64,000 bases of DNA, taken from NCBI RefSeq assembly GCF_902459645.1, contig NZ_CABPSK010000001.1, positions 620,001 through 684,000 of the forward strand, written 5' to 3'. Below, in pieces: positions 53,024 to 63,495 of the stretch. The notes under the pieces are model-generated. The model was not told the origin of the DNA. It saw only the letters and a program-made list of their open reading frames with translations, and did no database searches. Within the stretch, counting starts at the first letter, position 1. Each line of letters opens with the position of its first letter. This stretch comes from Pandoraea pneumonica. GTDB lineage: Bacteria > Pseudomonadota > Gammaproteobacteria > Burkholderiales > Burkholderiaceae. A program made the position numbers and the translations under genes.

Positions 53024-53929
53024 GTGTTCAAGATGTTTGGTCAAAGCGGCGCGGCATTCGCGCGGCAAGTTGCAACGGGTGTGATCGCGGCTGCTGCACT
53101 CAGCAGTTCGTTCGCCAACGCAAGCGAAGTGCTGTCCAGCGAGGTGTACAGCAAGAATCTGGCACGCCCGCTCACGTACAACGTCTATCTGCCGACCGGC
53201 TACGAGTCATCGGGCAAGACCACCTATCCGGTGCTCTACCTGCTGCATGGCAACGACGGCGTGCGCAACGACTGGGTGGTCAAGGGACACATGCAGTCGA
53301 CGATGGATAAGTTGATCAGCCATGGCGACATCCCCCCGGCCATCGTCATCATGCCGGACGCCAACACCAACTGGTATGTCGATCTGAAAGAGCGCATGGA
53401 AACGGCGTTCTTCAGCGACCTGATTCCGCACGTCGAGAAAACCTATCGCACGATCACGACCCGCGATGGCCGTTTGATCGGTGGCCTGTCGATGGGCGGC
53501 TACGGGGCGCTGCGGTATGTGCTCAAGTATCCGGAGAAATTCAAGGCCGCGGCGCTGCTCAGCCCGGCCATTTACAACCCGGAGCCGCCTAAGGATTCGT
53601 CGGCCCGTTTTGTGAAGGTGTTTGCCGAGCCCAATACCGGCGGCGAGTACAGCGCGCGCGTTTGGCAGGCGAACAACTATCCGGTGTTCTTCGATGCGTT
53701 CCTGAAGAAGGGCATCAAGGTGCCGATGTACATCAACTCGGGCGATGACGACGACTTCAATATCGAGTCGGAAGCCACGCGTTTTTACGAGTTGCTGCGG
53801 GCGAACAAGCAGCCGGCCGAGCTTCGCATCGTGGATGGCAAGCACGAGTGGCCGGTCTGGTCGAGCACGCTCCCCGACGCGCTGAAGTACATCTTCCGCG
53901 ACGTGCAACGCCCGCAGCGCCAAGACTAA
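53024..53929 (+). CDS. Exported esterase D-like alpha/beta hydrolase
   Basis: This encodes about 301 residues from a GTG at 53024 (AGGAGG 4 bases upstream) or ATG 53033. A signal peptide ends near SSSFANAS. The esterase-D/tributyrin-esterase fold is visible: RPLTYNVYLPTGY, YPVLYLLHGNDG, the nucleophile Ser in RLIGGLSMGGYGAL, an acidic residue in YINSGDDDDF and the His in VDGKHEWPVW. It would hydrolyse an ester in the periplasm. Similar proteins act on acyl sugars, siderophores or formylglutathione. The substrate is unknown. Confidence 0.88.
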   Translation: MFKMFGQSGAAFARQVATGVIAAAALSSSFANASEVLSSEVYSKNLARPLTYNVYLPTGYESSGKTTYPVLYLLHGNDGVRNDWVVKGHMQSTMDKLISHGDIPPAIVIMPDANTNWYVDLKERMETAFFSDLIPHVEKTYRTITTRDGRLIGGLSMGGYGALRYVLKYPEKFKAAALLSPAIYNPEPPKDSSARFVKVFAEPNTGGEYSARVWQANNYPVFFDAFLKKGIKVPMYINSGDDDDFNIESEATRFYELLRANKQPAELRIVDGKHEWPVWSSTLPDALKYIFRDVQRPQRQD

Positions 53930-53941
53930 GCGGCTGGTAGG

Positions 53942-55306
<1,365 letters not shown>

Positions 55307-55354
55307 TCAATCGCTTGCAGTCTAAGCAGCGCTCTGTTTTCATAGAAGCGAATA

Positions 55355-56278
55355 ATGCTAATGAAAGATAGAAGCCGAGCTAATACCTTGAATCTCTCAC
55401 TCGATATCGATCTCCTGCGCTCGTTTGTGGCGATTGCCCAGGCGGGCTCGCTAAGCCGGGCCGCCCAGCGCATCGCCCGCACCCAATCGGCGCTGAGCCA
55501 GCAGATGAAGCGCCTTGAAGAGATCGTCGACCAGCCGCTGTTGCAGCGCACCGGACGGGGTGTGGTGCTCACGAGCGGCGGAGAACGTCTGCTCGGCCAC
55601 GCACAGCGCTTATTGCGGCTGCACGACGAGGCCATGGCGGACATGACGGGCAAGGGCCTGAGCGGGACGATCCGCTTCGGCTGTCCCGATGACTATGCCG
55701 CGGCGTTCTTACCCGACTTGTTGCGCCAATTCGCCAGCCAGCACCCGCAGGCGCTTGTCGAAGTGATTTGCGAGCCTACGCCCCGATTGCTGGAGCAATT
55801 GGCACGTCACGCACTCGATTTGGCGTTGATTTCGCTGGCGGACGCGTCTGGCGATGGAATCATTCGCCGTGAGCCGTTGGTCTGGATTGGCACGCCGGGG
55901 CTTGCCGCCGCGCTATTCGATCCCGTGGAGGCTCTGGAAGCAGCGACATCGCGCGAGCCCATTCCACTGGCGCTGTCCGACCCCGACACCCTCGACCACA
56001 TGGCCGCGTGCGAGGCATTGCAAGCGGCGGGGCGGCCCTACCGCATCGCTTATGCGAGCAGCAATCTGGCGGGGCTGACGGCGCTGGCACGTTCCGGTCA
56101 GGCGCTGGCGGTCATGACACAGACGGCGGTGCCGCCAGACCTGCACGTGCTGACCGGGGCGCTCGGGTTGCCACCGCTGCCGTCGGTCGGGATTACGGTA
56201 AAGTTCGATCGCGCCCGCCCGAATCACCTGTCGCTGGCGTTTGCCGAGCACATCCGGCACACGCTGCCGATGTTGTAA
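55355..56278 (+). CDS. dgdR: LysR-type regulator of dgdA (DgdR)
   Basis: This 307-residue regulator has a helix-turn-helix at about residues 17-65 (DLLRSFVAIAQAGSLSRAAQRIARTQSALSQQMKRLEEIVDQPLLQRTGRGVVLTSGG) and an effector domain. DgdR is the known divergent regulator of dgdA in Burkholderia, where 2-aminoisobutyrate relieves repression. The same divergent layout is seen here. The start may be the ATG at 55355 or at 55361. Confidence 0.9.
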   Translation: MLMKDRSRANTLNLSLDIDLLRSFVAIAQAGSLSRAAQRIARTQSALSQQMKRLEEIVDQPLLQRTGRGVVLTSGGERLLGHAQRLLRLHDEAMADMTGKGLSGTIRFGCPDDYAAAFLPDLLRQFASQHPQALVEVICEPTPRLLEQLARHALDLALISLADASGDGIIRREPLVWIGTPGLAAALFDPVEALEAATSREPIPLALSDPDTLDHMAACEALQAAGRPYRIAYASSNLAGLTALARSGQALAVMTQTAVPPDLHVLTGALGLPPLPSVGITVKFDRARPNHLSLAFAEHIRHTLPML

Positions 56279-56464
56279 CCGAAGGTAAAAAAAGCCGGTT
56301 CACGCCCTTGCATGGGGCAAATTCATCGCCCGGCGACTGGCATTTGATAGACAATTGCGGGTTGCTTCGGCGTGCGCTGGTGCGTCTGGCCGATGTTGAG
56401 AAGTGCGGGCGTTCGTTTTCCGGACACTCGTTCCCCATCCGTTTCTTGTATCGAAGAGGTCGAT

Positions 56465-56593
56465 ATGCTGTCGCGTTGCCTGGCGTTTTTCTTGTTGGTC
56501 GGTTCGTTGCTCGCGCTCGCGGGCTGCAATACGGTGGATGGCGTCGGCCAAGACATTTCGGGCGCTGCGCGCACGGTGAAGAAGGCGCTCTGA
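56465..56593 (+). CDS. Entericidin A/B-family lipoprotein
   Basis: This is a 42-residue lipoprotein with GAAGAGG 5 bases before its ATG. The lipobox LALAGC places the lipidated Cys at residue 21, followed by NTVDGVGQDISGAARTVKKAL, the hallmark of entericidin family peptides. In other bacteria these are stress- or stationary-phase-linked membrane lipoproteins, some forming antidote/toxin pairs. Only one copy is present here. It sits alone between dgdR and the organosulfur island. Confidence 0.9.
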   Translation: MLSRCLAFFLLVGSLLALAGCNTVDGVGQDISGAARTVKKAL

Positions 56594-56819
56594 GCCACCT
56601 TCGTTCACGCTTTACGTCGCTAGTTGTATCTGGCGAAACGGATTCGGCCAACGTGAATATGTTAATGAAAAGCCGTTGGTTCCGTTTCGCTGAACGCATG
56701 CCTATAGTCGCTGCCACGGTTGTGTAGACGAATGCGCAGGCCCGCCGGGTGCGGGTAGCGAGCGTCTTGCTGCCGGCATCGGGCCGCCCGGCCCGGTGAG
56801 CTCACCGACGGCAGACAAG

Positions 56820-58148
56820 ATGGCAAAACGCGTTCGTCTCAATCTGTTCATTCACGGTCGTGGCCACCACGAGGCCGGTTGGCGGCATGCTGGCGCAACG
56901 CGCCTTCCGCTCACTGATATCGACTACTTCGCCGGTCTGGCACGCACCGCAGAAGCGGGGCGCTTCGACTCGGTGTTTCTCGCCGATGCGCTGGCGCTGG
57001 CCGAAGCCGCCGAGCACGTCGCGACCGCGCAACTCGAACCCATCACCACGCTCGCCGCACTGGCCTTCGCCACGCGGCATATCGGATTGATTGCCACGGC
57101 GTCGACGACCTATACCGAGCCGTTCAATCTCGCGCGCCAGTTCGCTTCGCTCGACCACATCACCAAAGGCCGTATCGGCTGGAATATCGTCACGTCGTGG
57201 GTCGGTGCGGCGGCAAAGAACTTCGGCCTCGATCAACCGATCAGTCACGCCGAACGTTATGCCCGCGCGAATGAATATCTCGAAGTCGTGACCGGCCTTT
57301 GGGACAGTTGGGCCGACGACGCCATCGTCGACGATGCCGCCGCAGGGCGTTTTGTCGATCCGAGCAAGGTGCGCAGCGTCGATCATCGTGGTGACTACTA
57401 CCGCGTAGCCGGGCCTTTGAATCTCCCGCGTCCGCCGCAAGGCTGGCCCGTGTTGGTACAGGCCGGTTCTTCGCCCGACGGCCGAGCGTTCGCGGCGCGT
57501 TTCGGCGAAGCGATCTTTACCGCTCACCTGACGAAAGCGTCCGCGCGCGAGTTCTACGCCGATCTGAAGTCGGCGGCACAGGCGCGCGGACGGCGCGCCG
57601 ATCAAGTGGTTATCCTGCCGGGCTTGAGCGCGGCGATCGGGGCGACCGATGCCGAAGCGGCAGCTTTGCTCGAAGAACTAAATGGGTTGACCGACATTAG
57701 CGTCGGACTGACGCGACTGTCCGACCGTTTCGGCGGCTACGATTTTTCGCGTTTGCCACTGGATCAACCGCTCTCGGTCGACGACTTCCCGAACCCTGCC
57801 ACCGTGCAAGCCGCGAAAAGCCGGGCCGAAGTCATCGTCGGGCTCGTGGCACGTGAGCGCCCGACATTACGCCGTTTGCTGCATCAACTCGCCGGTGCGC
57901 GCGGACACTTCACGCTGGCCGGCTCGCCCGAGCGTATCGCCGATGTGATCGAAGACTGGGTCGACGACGGCGCAGCGGACGGCTTCAATCTCATGCCCCC
58001 CGTATTGCCAGCCCAACTCGACCTTTTCGTCGAGCACGTGGTGCCGATTCTGCAACGCAGAGGCCGACTGCGCACGGCGTACGACACCGACACGTTACGC
58101 GGCCACTATGGACTCGATCGTCCGGAGAACCGGCACTTCACGCGCTGA
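56820..58148 (+). CDS. LLM-class flavin monooxygenase, DszA/NtaA-SnaA family
   Basis: This encodes about 442 residues from ATG 56820 (MAKRVRLNLF); a GTG at 56796 would add eight residues. The family pattern is clear: FIHGRGHHEAGWRHAG, GRFDSVFLADALAL, LEPITTLAALAFATRHIGLIATASTTYTEPFNLARQFASLDHITKGRIGWNIVTSWVGAAAKNFG and GPLNLPRPPQGWPVLVQAGSSPDGRAFAARFGEAIFTAHL. Members use FMNH2 to oxidise sulfones, nitrilotriacetate or other compounds. Beside SsuA-like binding proteins, a sulfur-releasing reaction is likely. The flavin reductase is not in the window. Confidence 0.9.
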   Translation: MAKRVRLNLFIHGRGHHEAGWRHAGATRLPLTDIDYFAGLARTAEAGRFDSVFLADALALAEAAEHVATAQLEPITTLAALAFATRHIGLIATASTTYTEPFNLARQFASLDHITKGRIGWNIVTSWVGAAAKNFGLDQPISHAERYARANEYLEVVTGLWDSWADDAIVDDAAAGRFVDPSKVRSVDHRGDYYRVAGPLNLPRPPQGWPVLVQAGSSPDGRAFAARFGEAIFTAHLTKASAREFYADLKSAAQARGRRADQVVILPGLSAAIGATDAEAAALLEELNGLTDISVGLTRLSDRFGGYDFSRLPLDQPLSVDDFPNPATVQAAKSRAEVIVGLVARERPTLRRLLHQLAGARGHFTLAGSPERIADVIEDWVDDGAADGFNLMPPVLPAQLDLFVEHVVPILQRRGRLRTAYDTDTLRGHYGLDRPENRHFTR

Positions 58149-58205
58149 ATTGACGATTCGGCACCGCATCCCCCAACGCGCTCGACACGCACTCCTAGGT
58201 TTGAC

Positions 58206-59186
58206 ATGGCTATTTCCCGACGTACCGCGCTCTCCCGGCTGGGCGCACTTGCCGCTGCAACGCTTGCGGTATCTCACGCACCGCGTGTGCTGGCCGATGC
58301 CGCATGGCCTGCCGCCATCCGTATCGGCATTCAGAAAGGCGACCCGCTGGTGGCGCTGCGCGCGTCCGGCAAGCTCGAAGCGGCACTGCGCCCGCATGGC
58401 GTGGCGGTGAAGTGGATCGAGTTCGTTTATGGCGCACCGATGGTCGAGGCAATCAACGCGGGCGACGTCGACGTGGGGGTGGTCGGTTCACCACCGCCGA
58501 TTCTCGCGCAAGCGGGGGCGGCGCCGTCCGTCGCTTATTTGGCGGCGGGTAGCCGTTATCAGAACGGCTACGCCATCGTCGTGCCTTCCAATTCCACCGT
58601 GCGCACGCTCGCGGATCTACGCGGAAAGAAGATTGCGTTCGCGAAGGGCTCGCAAGGACATTTGTTCGTGCTGCGGGCGCTGGCCGATGCGGGCATTGCT
58701 CCCTCCGATGTGCAATTCGCCTACCTCTCGTATAGCGATGCGCGTGCGGCCATCGAGCGCGGTTTTGTCGACGCGTGGTCGGTGCCCGACCCGCGCTACG
58801 CCGATGCTGAAATCGCCAGCCACGTGCGCACGCTTGTGAAGATCGGCGACCTCTCGGTGCCGCAATACGCGTTCTACATCGGACCGCGTGCCTACGCCGA
58901 GAAATACCCGGCGGCGCTGCGCACATTGTTCGATACGTTGAGCGCAGACATCGCCGCGCGCTTGGCCAAGCCGGACGAGACGGCCGAGTTGCTCGCGCAG
59001 AACACCGGCGTGCCGTTGGACGTATGGAAACGCGCCATCCCGCGTCTGGAATGGGGCGTGCAATACCCGATCACTGCCGACGTGATCAAGGCACAACAAG
59101 CGAACGCCGATCTGGCGTTCCAGACCCGTCTGATTCCCCGCGCGGTCGACGTGCGACAGGCGGTCGTCGATATCCGTAGGGGCTGA
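58206..59186 (+). CDS. ABC substrate-binding protein, SsuA-like
   Basis: This 326-residue exported protein has an Arg-Arg-containing signal (ISRRTALSRLGALAAATLAV) cleaved near VLADAA. The sulfonate-binding fold is visible: IRIGIQKGDPLVALRASGKLEAALRPHGVAVKWIEF, DVDVGVVGSPPPILAQAGA, ADLRGKKIAFAKGSQGHLFVLRALADAGI and VDAWSVPDPRY. It follows the first DszA-like monooxygenase by 57 bases, so the two form a unit. The ligand is probably the monooxygenase substrate. Confidence 0.9.
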   Translation: MAISRRTALSRLGALAAATLAVSHAPRVLADAAWPAAIRIGIQKGDPLVALRASGKLEAALRPHGVAVKWIEFVYGAPMVEAINAGDVDVGVVGSPPPILAQAGAAPSVAYLAAGSRYQNGYAIVVPSNSTVRTLADLRGKKIAFAKGSQGHLFVLRALADAGIAPSDVQFAYLSYSDARAAIERGFVDAWSVPDPRYADAEIASHVRTLVKIGDLSVPQYAFYIGPRAYAEKYPAALRTLFDTLSADIAARLAKPDETAELLAQNTGVPLDVWKRAIPRLEWGVQYPITADVIKAQQANADLAFQTRLIPRAVDVRQAVVDIRRG

Positions 59187-59265
59187 ACGGTGCTTGCCGG
59201 TGGCCACGGTATAGCGGTGCCGACGTGGTGCTGCCTGTGTGAATTTGCTTAGCAGATATTCGAAT

Positions 59266-59293
59266 TTGTCATCAGGCAGCCGAACTCTATACT
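59266..59293 (+). promoter_or_regulatory. Sigma-70-like promoter
   Basis: TTGTCA (59266-59271), a 16-base spacer and TATACT (59288-59293) lie in the 240-base gap before the second monooxygenase gene, about 130 bases upstream of its ATG. It likely drives the second half of the organosulfur island. Confidence 0.5.
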
Positions 59294-59426
59294 GGGTTGC
59301 GATTGTGTGCGAGGCGGTGTTTGCCGCCTGCGCCGCAGTCAATGTGGTCCGGGAAGACGACTGAGCAGGCGCTGCCAACGAAGTTACCCGCGCCGGTCTT
59401 TGACTTCGTTTTCCCGAATACCTCGC

Positions 59427-60761
59427 ATGCCTACGAATGCCCCGCGTCAAATGAATCTGGCCGCCTATGTCATGGCGGGTCCGGTTTCCGGCCATCACGG
59501 CGGCTGGCGTTATCCGTCAGCCCAGCACGACATTCTCAACGTCAAGTTCTATCGCGACATCGGGCGTCTGCTCGAAGCCGGTAAGTTCGACATGATCTTC
59601 TTGCCGGACATTCAGGCACTGCCGCGCCGTCTGGGCGACAGTCTCGATTCGCAACTGCGCCACGGCGCGCTGGGTGCATTGCGCCTCGACCCGCTGGTCG
59701 TGCTCTCTGCGCTCGCGGCCAGCACCGATAAGCTCGGCTTGGCGGCCACCATCTCAACGTCCTACTTCACGCCGTTTCACGTCGCCCGTGCGCTGGCGTC
59801 GCTCGATCACCTGAGTGCCGGGCGTGTCGCGTGGAATATCGTGACCTCGTTTCAGGATGCCGAAGCGCGCAATTTCGGTCTGGCCGAACAACTCTCGCGC
59901 GAGGACCGTTACGATCGCGCCGACGAGTTCGTCGAAGTGGCGTGCAAGCTCTGGAATAGCTGGCACGACGATGCCTTGACGCTCGACCGGGCCGCACCGC
60001 AATTCGCCGATCCGTCGCGCGTGGCACCGATTGCTCACCACGGTAAGTGGTTCGACGTAGAAGGGCCGCTCAACGTGAGCCGCCCGCCGCAGGGCCGCCC
60101 GGTGTTCATTCAGGCTGGCGCATCGAGCCGCGGCAAGGACTTTGCCGCGAAGTGGGCCGATGTGATCTTCGTCACGCACTCGTCGCAAGAATCGGCGCAG
60201 GGCTTCTATCAAGACATCAAAGCGCGCGCCGTGCAGCACGGGCGCAACCCCGGCGACGTGAAGATCTTGTTGGGCATGGTGCCCGTCGTTGGCGAAACCG
60301 ACGCGATTGCACGCGACAAGCAGGCGCTGCTCGACGACTTGTGCGATCCGGAAGCGGGGCTCTCGACGCTGTCGTATCAACTGGACATCGACCTCTCGCC
60401 GTTCCCGCAAGACGGCGTGCTGCCGGATTTAGAAGTCGGCGGCGTGCAGGGCCACTACAAAGAGGTGGCCGAACTCACACGCAAGCAGGGCTTGTCGCTG
60501 CGCGAGATCGGCAAACGCTACGGCATCGGGCCGTTGCGCGACTTCAATGGGTCGGGGGCCGCCGTGGCCGACACGATGCAGCAATGGTTCGATGCCCGCG
60601 CCTGTGACGGCTTCATGGTGCAGATGCCGTATTTGCCAGGCGGTGTCGAAGATTTCGTCCGGCTCGTCGTCCCCGAACTGCAAGCGCGCGGCAGCTTCCG
60701 CGCCGAGTACGACGGCGAGACATTGCGCGACCACCTCGGTCTCGCGCGCCCGGCGCACTGA
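59427..60761 (+). CDS. LLM-class flavin monooxygenase, DszA/NtaA-SnaA family (second)
   Basis: This 444-residue paralogue of the enzyme at 56820 starts at ATG 59427. The pattern is MNLAAYVMAGPVSGHHGGWRYPSA, FLPDIQALPRRLGDSLDSQL, LDPLVVLSALAASTDKLGLAATISTSYFTPFHVARALASLDHLSAGRVAWNIVTSFQDAEARNFG and PLNVSRPPQGRPVFIQAGASSRGKDFAAKWADVIFV. It resembles dibenzothiophene-sulfone and nitrilotriacetate monooxygenases. It heads a transcript with a binding protein, ATPase and two permeases, which indicates uptake and oxidation of an organosulfur compound. Confidence 0.9.
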   Translation: MPTNAPRQMNLAAYVMAGPVSGHHGGWRYPSAQHDILNVKFYRDIGRLLEAGKFDMIFLPDIQALPRRLGDSLDSQLRHGALGALRLDPLVVLSALAASTDKLGLAATISTSYFTPFHVARALASLDHLSAGRVAWNIVTSFQDAEARNFGLAEQLSREDRYDRADEFVEVACKLWNSWHDDALTLDRAAPQFADPSRVAPIAHHGKWFDVEGPLNVSRPPQGRPVFIQAGASSRGKDFAAKWADVIFVTHSSQESAQGFYQDIKARAVQHGRNPGDVKILLGMVPVVGETDAIARDKQALLDDLCDPEAGLSTLSYQLDIDLSPFPQDGVLPDLEVGGVQGHYKEVAELTRKQGLSLREIGKRYGIGPLRDFNGSGAAVADTMQQWFDARACDGFMVQMPYLPGGVEDFVRLVVPELQARGSFRAEYDGETLRDHLGLARPAH

Positions 60762-60806
60762 GCGCGCTCCCAACACACACATAACAACGACTTCTCGCAC
60801 ACTGCC

Positions 60807-61871
60807 ATGCCTACCCATTCTTCATCGCCCAATTCGTCGAGCCAAGTGTCGACCCACAGCCGCCGCAGCTTTATCAAGCAGGGGGCGGCCGTGGCCGCTG
60901 CCTTGTCCTTCCCGATGATTGCGCGGGCGGCACCCCCCGTCATTCGCTATGCCAGTGCAGGCGTGGTCGGGCCGGGCGAGTTGGAAACCGTGATCTTCAG
61001 CGATTGGTTCAAAGCCAATGTACTCAAGCGCCACGGCAAGGACTACGTGATCGAAACGACGACCGCACGCGGCACGCCCGGCGTGGCCACGCTGCTCGCT
61101 GCGGAGCAGGCGGATCTGGGCACGCTCGCGTTCACGAGCCTCGCGACGACGATTGCACAAGAAGCCGTACCCGGCGGCGTGACGGCGATTGCCGAGATTC
61201 ATCGCGATGCCGTGCAAGGGTATGCATCGAATCCGTTCGTGGTGCTCTCGGACAGCCCGATTCGCACGATTGCCGATCTCAAGGGCAAGTCGGTGGCGGT
61301 CAACGCGTTCAACGGCAGCGTCGACATCATTCTGCGCATTGCGCTGCAAGCGCACGGACTCGACCCGCGCAAGGACGTGCGTGTAGTGGAAATGCCATTC
61401 GGCAACATCGGTCCGGCGTTGCGTCAGAAGCGCATCGACGTTGGCGTCTTGGCAATGCCCTTTCAGGTGGACGAAGCGAAGAAGGGCGGCATTCGCACGG
61501 TGTTCGATGCCGTGGGTGTCGTGCCGCCGTACCCCGTGTTGTTCCAGAGCGCCCGCACGCGGTTTCTGAAGTCGCAGCCCGCCGCCGTGCGCGCGTGGCT
61601 GGCCGATTACGTGGACGCGCAACGCTGGATCTACGATCCGGCAAACCGTAAGCAGGTCGTGGCGCTCACCGCCGATTTGGCGAAGACACCCGCGGCGTCG
61701 CTCGACGAGTATTTCCTGACGCCGAAGGACTTCTATCGCGATCCGAACGCGACGATCTCTGCCGCGAGCTTGCAGCCGCCCATCGACGCTATGGCAAAGC
61801 TGGGACTGTTGCCTAAGCCGGTGGCGATCGCGCCGTACGTCGACGCGTCTTATCTTCCGCATCGCGCATGA
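60807..61871 (+). CDS. ABC substrate-binding protein, TauA/SsuA-like, Tat signal
   Basis: This 354-residue protein has a strong twin-arginine signal (HSRRSFIKQGAAVAAALSF) cleaved near IARAAP. The NMT1-type fold is visible: VIRYASAGVVGPGELETVIFSDWFK, LAAEQADLGTLAFTSLATTIAQEA, ADLKGKSVAVNAFNGSVDIILRIALQAHGLDPRKDVRVVEM and IDVGVLAMPFQVDEAKKGG. Its stop overlaps the ATPase start by 4 bases. It gives the transporter its specificity; ligand unknown, organosulfur inferred. Confidence 0.9.
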   Translation: MPTHSSSPNSSSQVSTHSRRSFIKQGAAVAAALSFPMIARAAPPVIRYASAGVVGPGELETVIFSDWFKANVLKRHGKDYVIETTTARGTPGVATLLAAEQADLGTLAFTSLATTIAQEAVPGGVTAIAEIHRDAVQGYASNPFVVLSDSPIRTIADLKGKSVAVNAFNGSVDIILRIALQAHGLDPRKDVRVVEMPFGNIGPALRQKRIDVGVLAMPFQVDEAKKGGIRTVFDAVGVVPPYPVLFQSARTRFLKSQPAAVRAWLADYVDAQRWIYDPANRKQVVALTADLAKTPAASLDEYFLTPKDFYRDPNATISAASLQPPIDAMAKLGLLPKPVAIAPYVDASYLPHRA

Positions 61872-62692
61872 GCCACACCGCCTCTCACGACATCGCCCCG
61901 GCCATTCGCGTCGCGGGCTTGTCGAAATCGTTCGACAAGCGCGGAGCATCCAGAGAATCGGTCCTCGCGCTCGACCGCATCGATCTCGATGTGCCCGAGG
62001 GCAAGCTGGTGTCGCTCGTCGGGCCGTCGGGCTGCGGCAAGAGCACGCTGCTCTATATCCTCGGCGGGTTCGTGCAAGCGTCGCAGGGGGCATGCTCGAC
62101 GTTCGGCACACCCATCACCGGTCCGGGTGTCGACCGAGGCATCGTGTTTCAGGAATACGCCTTGTTTCCGTGGCTTACGGTGTTCGAGAACATCGCCTAC
62201 GGCTTGCGTCGCAAAGGGGCCGATGCCGACACGGTGACCCGGACGGTCGAGCGCTACATCGCGTTGATTCATCTCAAGGGCTTCGAACACCGCTTTCCGC
62301 GCGAGTTATCGGGCGGGATGCGTCAGCGTGTGGCATTAGCCCGCACGTTTGCGAGCGATCCGAAAATCCTGCTGCTCGATGAGCCGTTCGGTGCGCTCGA
62401 CGCGCAGACGCGCGAGTTCATGCAAGACGAGTTGCTGCGACTCTGGTCCGACTCAGGCAAGACGGCTGTTCTCGTGACTCACGATATCGACGAAGCCGTC
62501 TATCTATCGGACACGATTTACGTGATGTCGCGCCGCCCGGGCCGGATCGTGAAACGCATCGATGTCGATCTGGACCGCGCGCTCGGTCGCGAAGTGACGA
62601 TGCTATCGCCGCGCTTCGCGCAGTTACGCAACGACGTCTGGCTGACCGTGCGAGAACAGGTGCGCGGGGCTGAGTACGAGGCGACGATATGA
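61868..62692 (+). CDS. ABC transporter ATPase, SsuB/TauB family
   Basis: This 274-residue ATPase has Walker A (GPSGCGKST), Q-loop (VFQEYALFPWLTVFENIAYGL), signature (LSGGMRQR), Walker B (ILLLDEPFGALD) and H-loop (VTHDIDEAVYLSD). Its ATG overlaps the binding-protein stop (ATGA) and its stop overlaps the permease start by 4 bases, so the whole set is coupled. Confidence 0.95.
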   Translation: MSHTASHDIAPAIRVAGLSKSFDKRGASRESVLALDRIDLDVPEGKLVSLVGPSGCGKSTLLYILGGFVQASQGACSTFGTPITGPGVDRGIVFQEYALFPWLTVFENIAYGLRRKGADADTVTRTVERYIALIHLKGFEHRFPRELSGGMRQRVALARTFASDPKILLLDEPFGALDAQTREFMQDELLRLWSDSGKTAVLVTHDIDEAVYLSDTIYVMSRRPGRIVKRIDVDLDRALGREVTMLSPRFAQLRNDVWLTVREQVRGAEYEATI

Positions 62693-63495
62693 GCAGCCGT
62701 GCGTTGCCAGCGCTCGCCGTGCGGCAATGGCCCGGCGCGAAGGCCGCGACCGGGGCCGTGTCGGTGGGACTGTTGTTCGTGCTCTGGTATGCCGCGACGC
62801 GATGGCAATGGTTGCCGGAAGGCTTCGTGCCGCCAATGACCGACGTATGGCGTGCAACGACGCATTTGGCGCGCACCGGCGAACTGTGGAGCAACCTCGT
62901 CGCCACACTTCGTGCGAGCTTTTGGGGGTTGGCTGCCGGGCTGTTGATCGGCGTGCCGACGGGCTTGCTGATGGCAACGTCGGGCAGGTTCGAGCGCATC
63001 GTGGCGCCGGTGGTGCGCTCCACGTACGCGTTGCCGAAGACGACGCTGATCCCGCTGCTCGTGCTGTGGTTCGGCGTGGGCGGCATGACCAACATCGTGG
63101 TCATCGCCGTGACGACCACGCTGCCGCTCATTGTCTATACCCTGCGCGGCGCGCATGAGGTTCCCCACGTGCTGCTGTGGAGCGCACGCTCGCTTGGGAC
63201 TTCCCGCACGGGGCTGCTCTGGCGCGTGGTACTCCCCGGCGCAATGCCGCAGATTCTCACGGGCGTGCGCGTGGCGTTCGGTTTCACGCTGCTCGTGGCG
63301 ATTTCGTGCGAAATGATCGTGGCGAATCAGGGCATCGGCAAATTGATCTCGCAATATGGCGATCAGGGCAGCTACGACTATCTGTTCGCCGCACTGCTGG
63401 CGACGACGGTCATCGCGTATCTGGCCGACCTTACGCTGCGCAAGGTCAGTCAGTTCTGGCTGCGGTGGCACGAAACGACACAACATCATGACTAA
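62689..63495 (+). CDS. ABC transporter permease, SsuC/TauC family (first)
   Basis: This 268-residue inner-membrane protein has about six transmembrane segments; the EAA-type loop lies near RGAHEVPHVLLWSARSLGTSRTGLLWRVVLPGAMPQILTGVRVAFGF. It is coupled to the ATPase upstream and overlaps the start of a second permease by 8 bases (ATGACTAA), so the channel is probably a heterodimer. Confidence 0.95.
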   Translation: MSSRALPALAVRQWPGAKAATGAVSVGLLFVLWYAATRWQWLPEGFVPPMTDVWRATTHLARTGELWSNLVATLRASFWGLAAGLLIGVPTGLLMATSGRFERIVAPVVRSTYALPKTTLIPLLVLWFGVGGMTNIVVIAVTTTLPLIVYTLRGAHEVPHVLLWSARSLGTSRTGLLWRVVLPGAMPQILTGVRVAFGFTLLVAISCEMIVANQGIGKLISQYGDQGSYDYLFAALLATTVIAYLADLTLRKVSQFWLRWHETTQHHD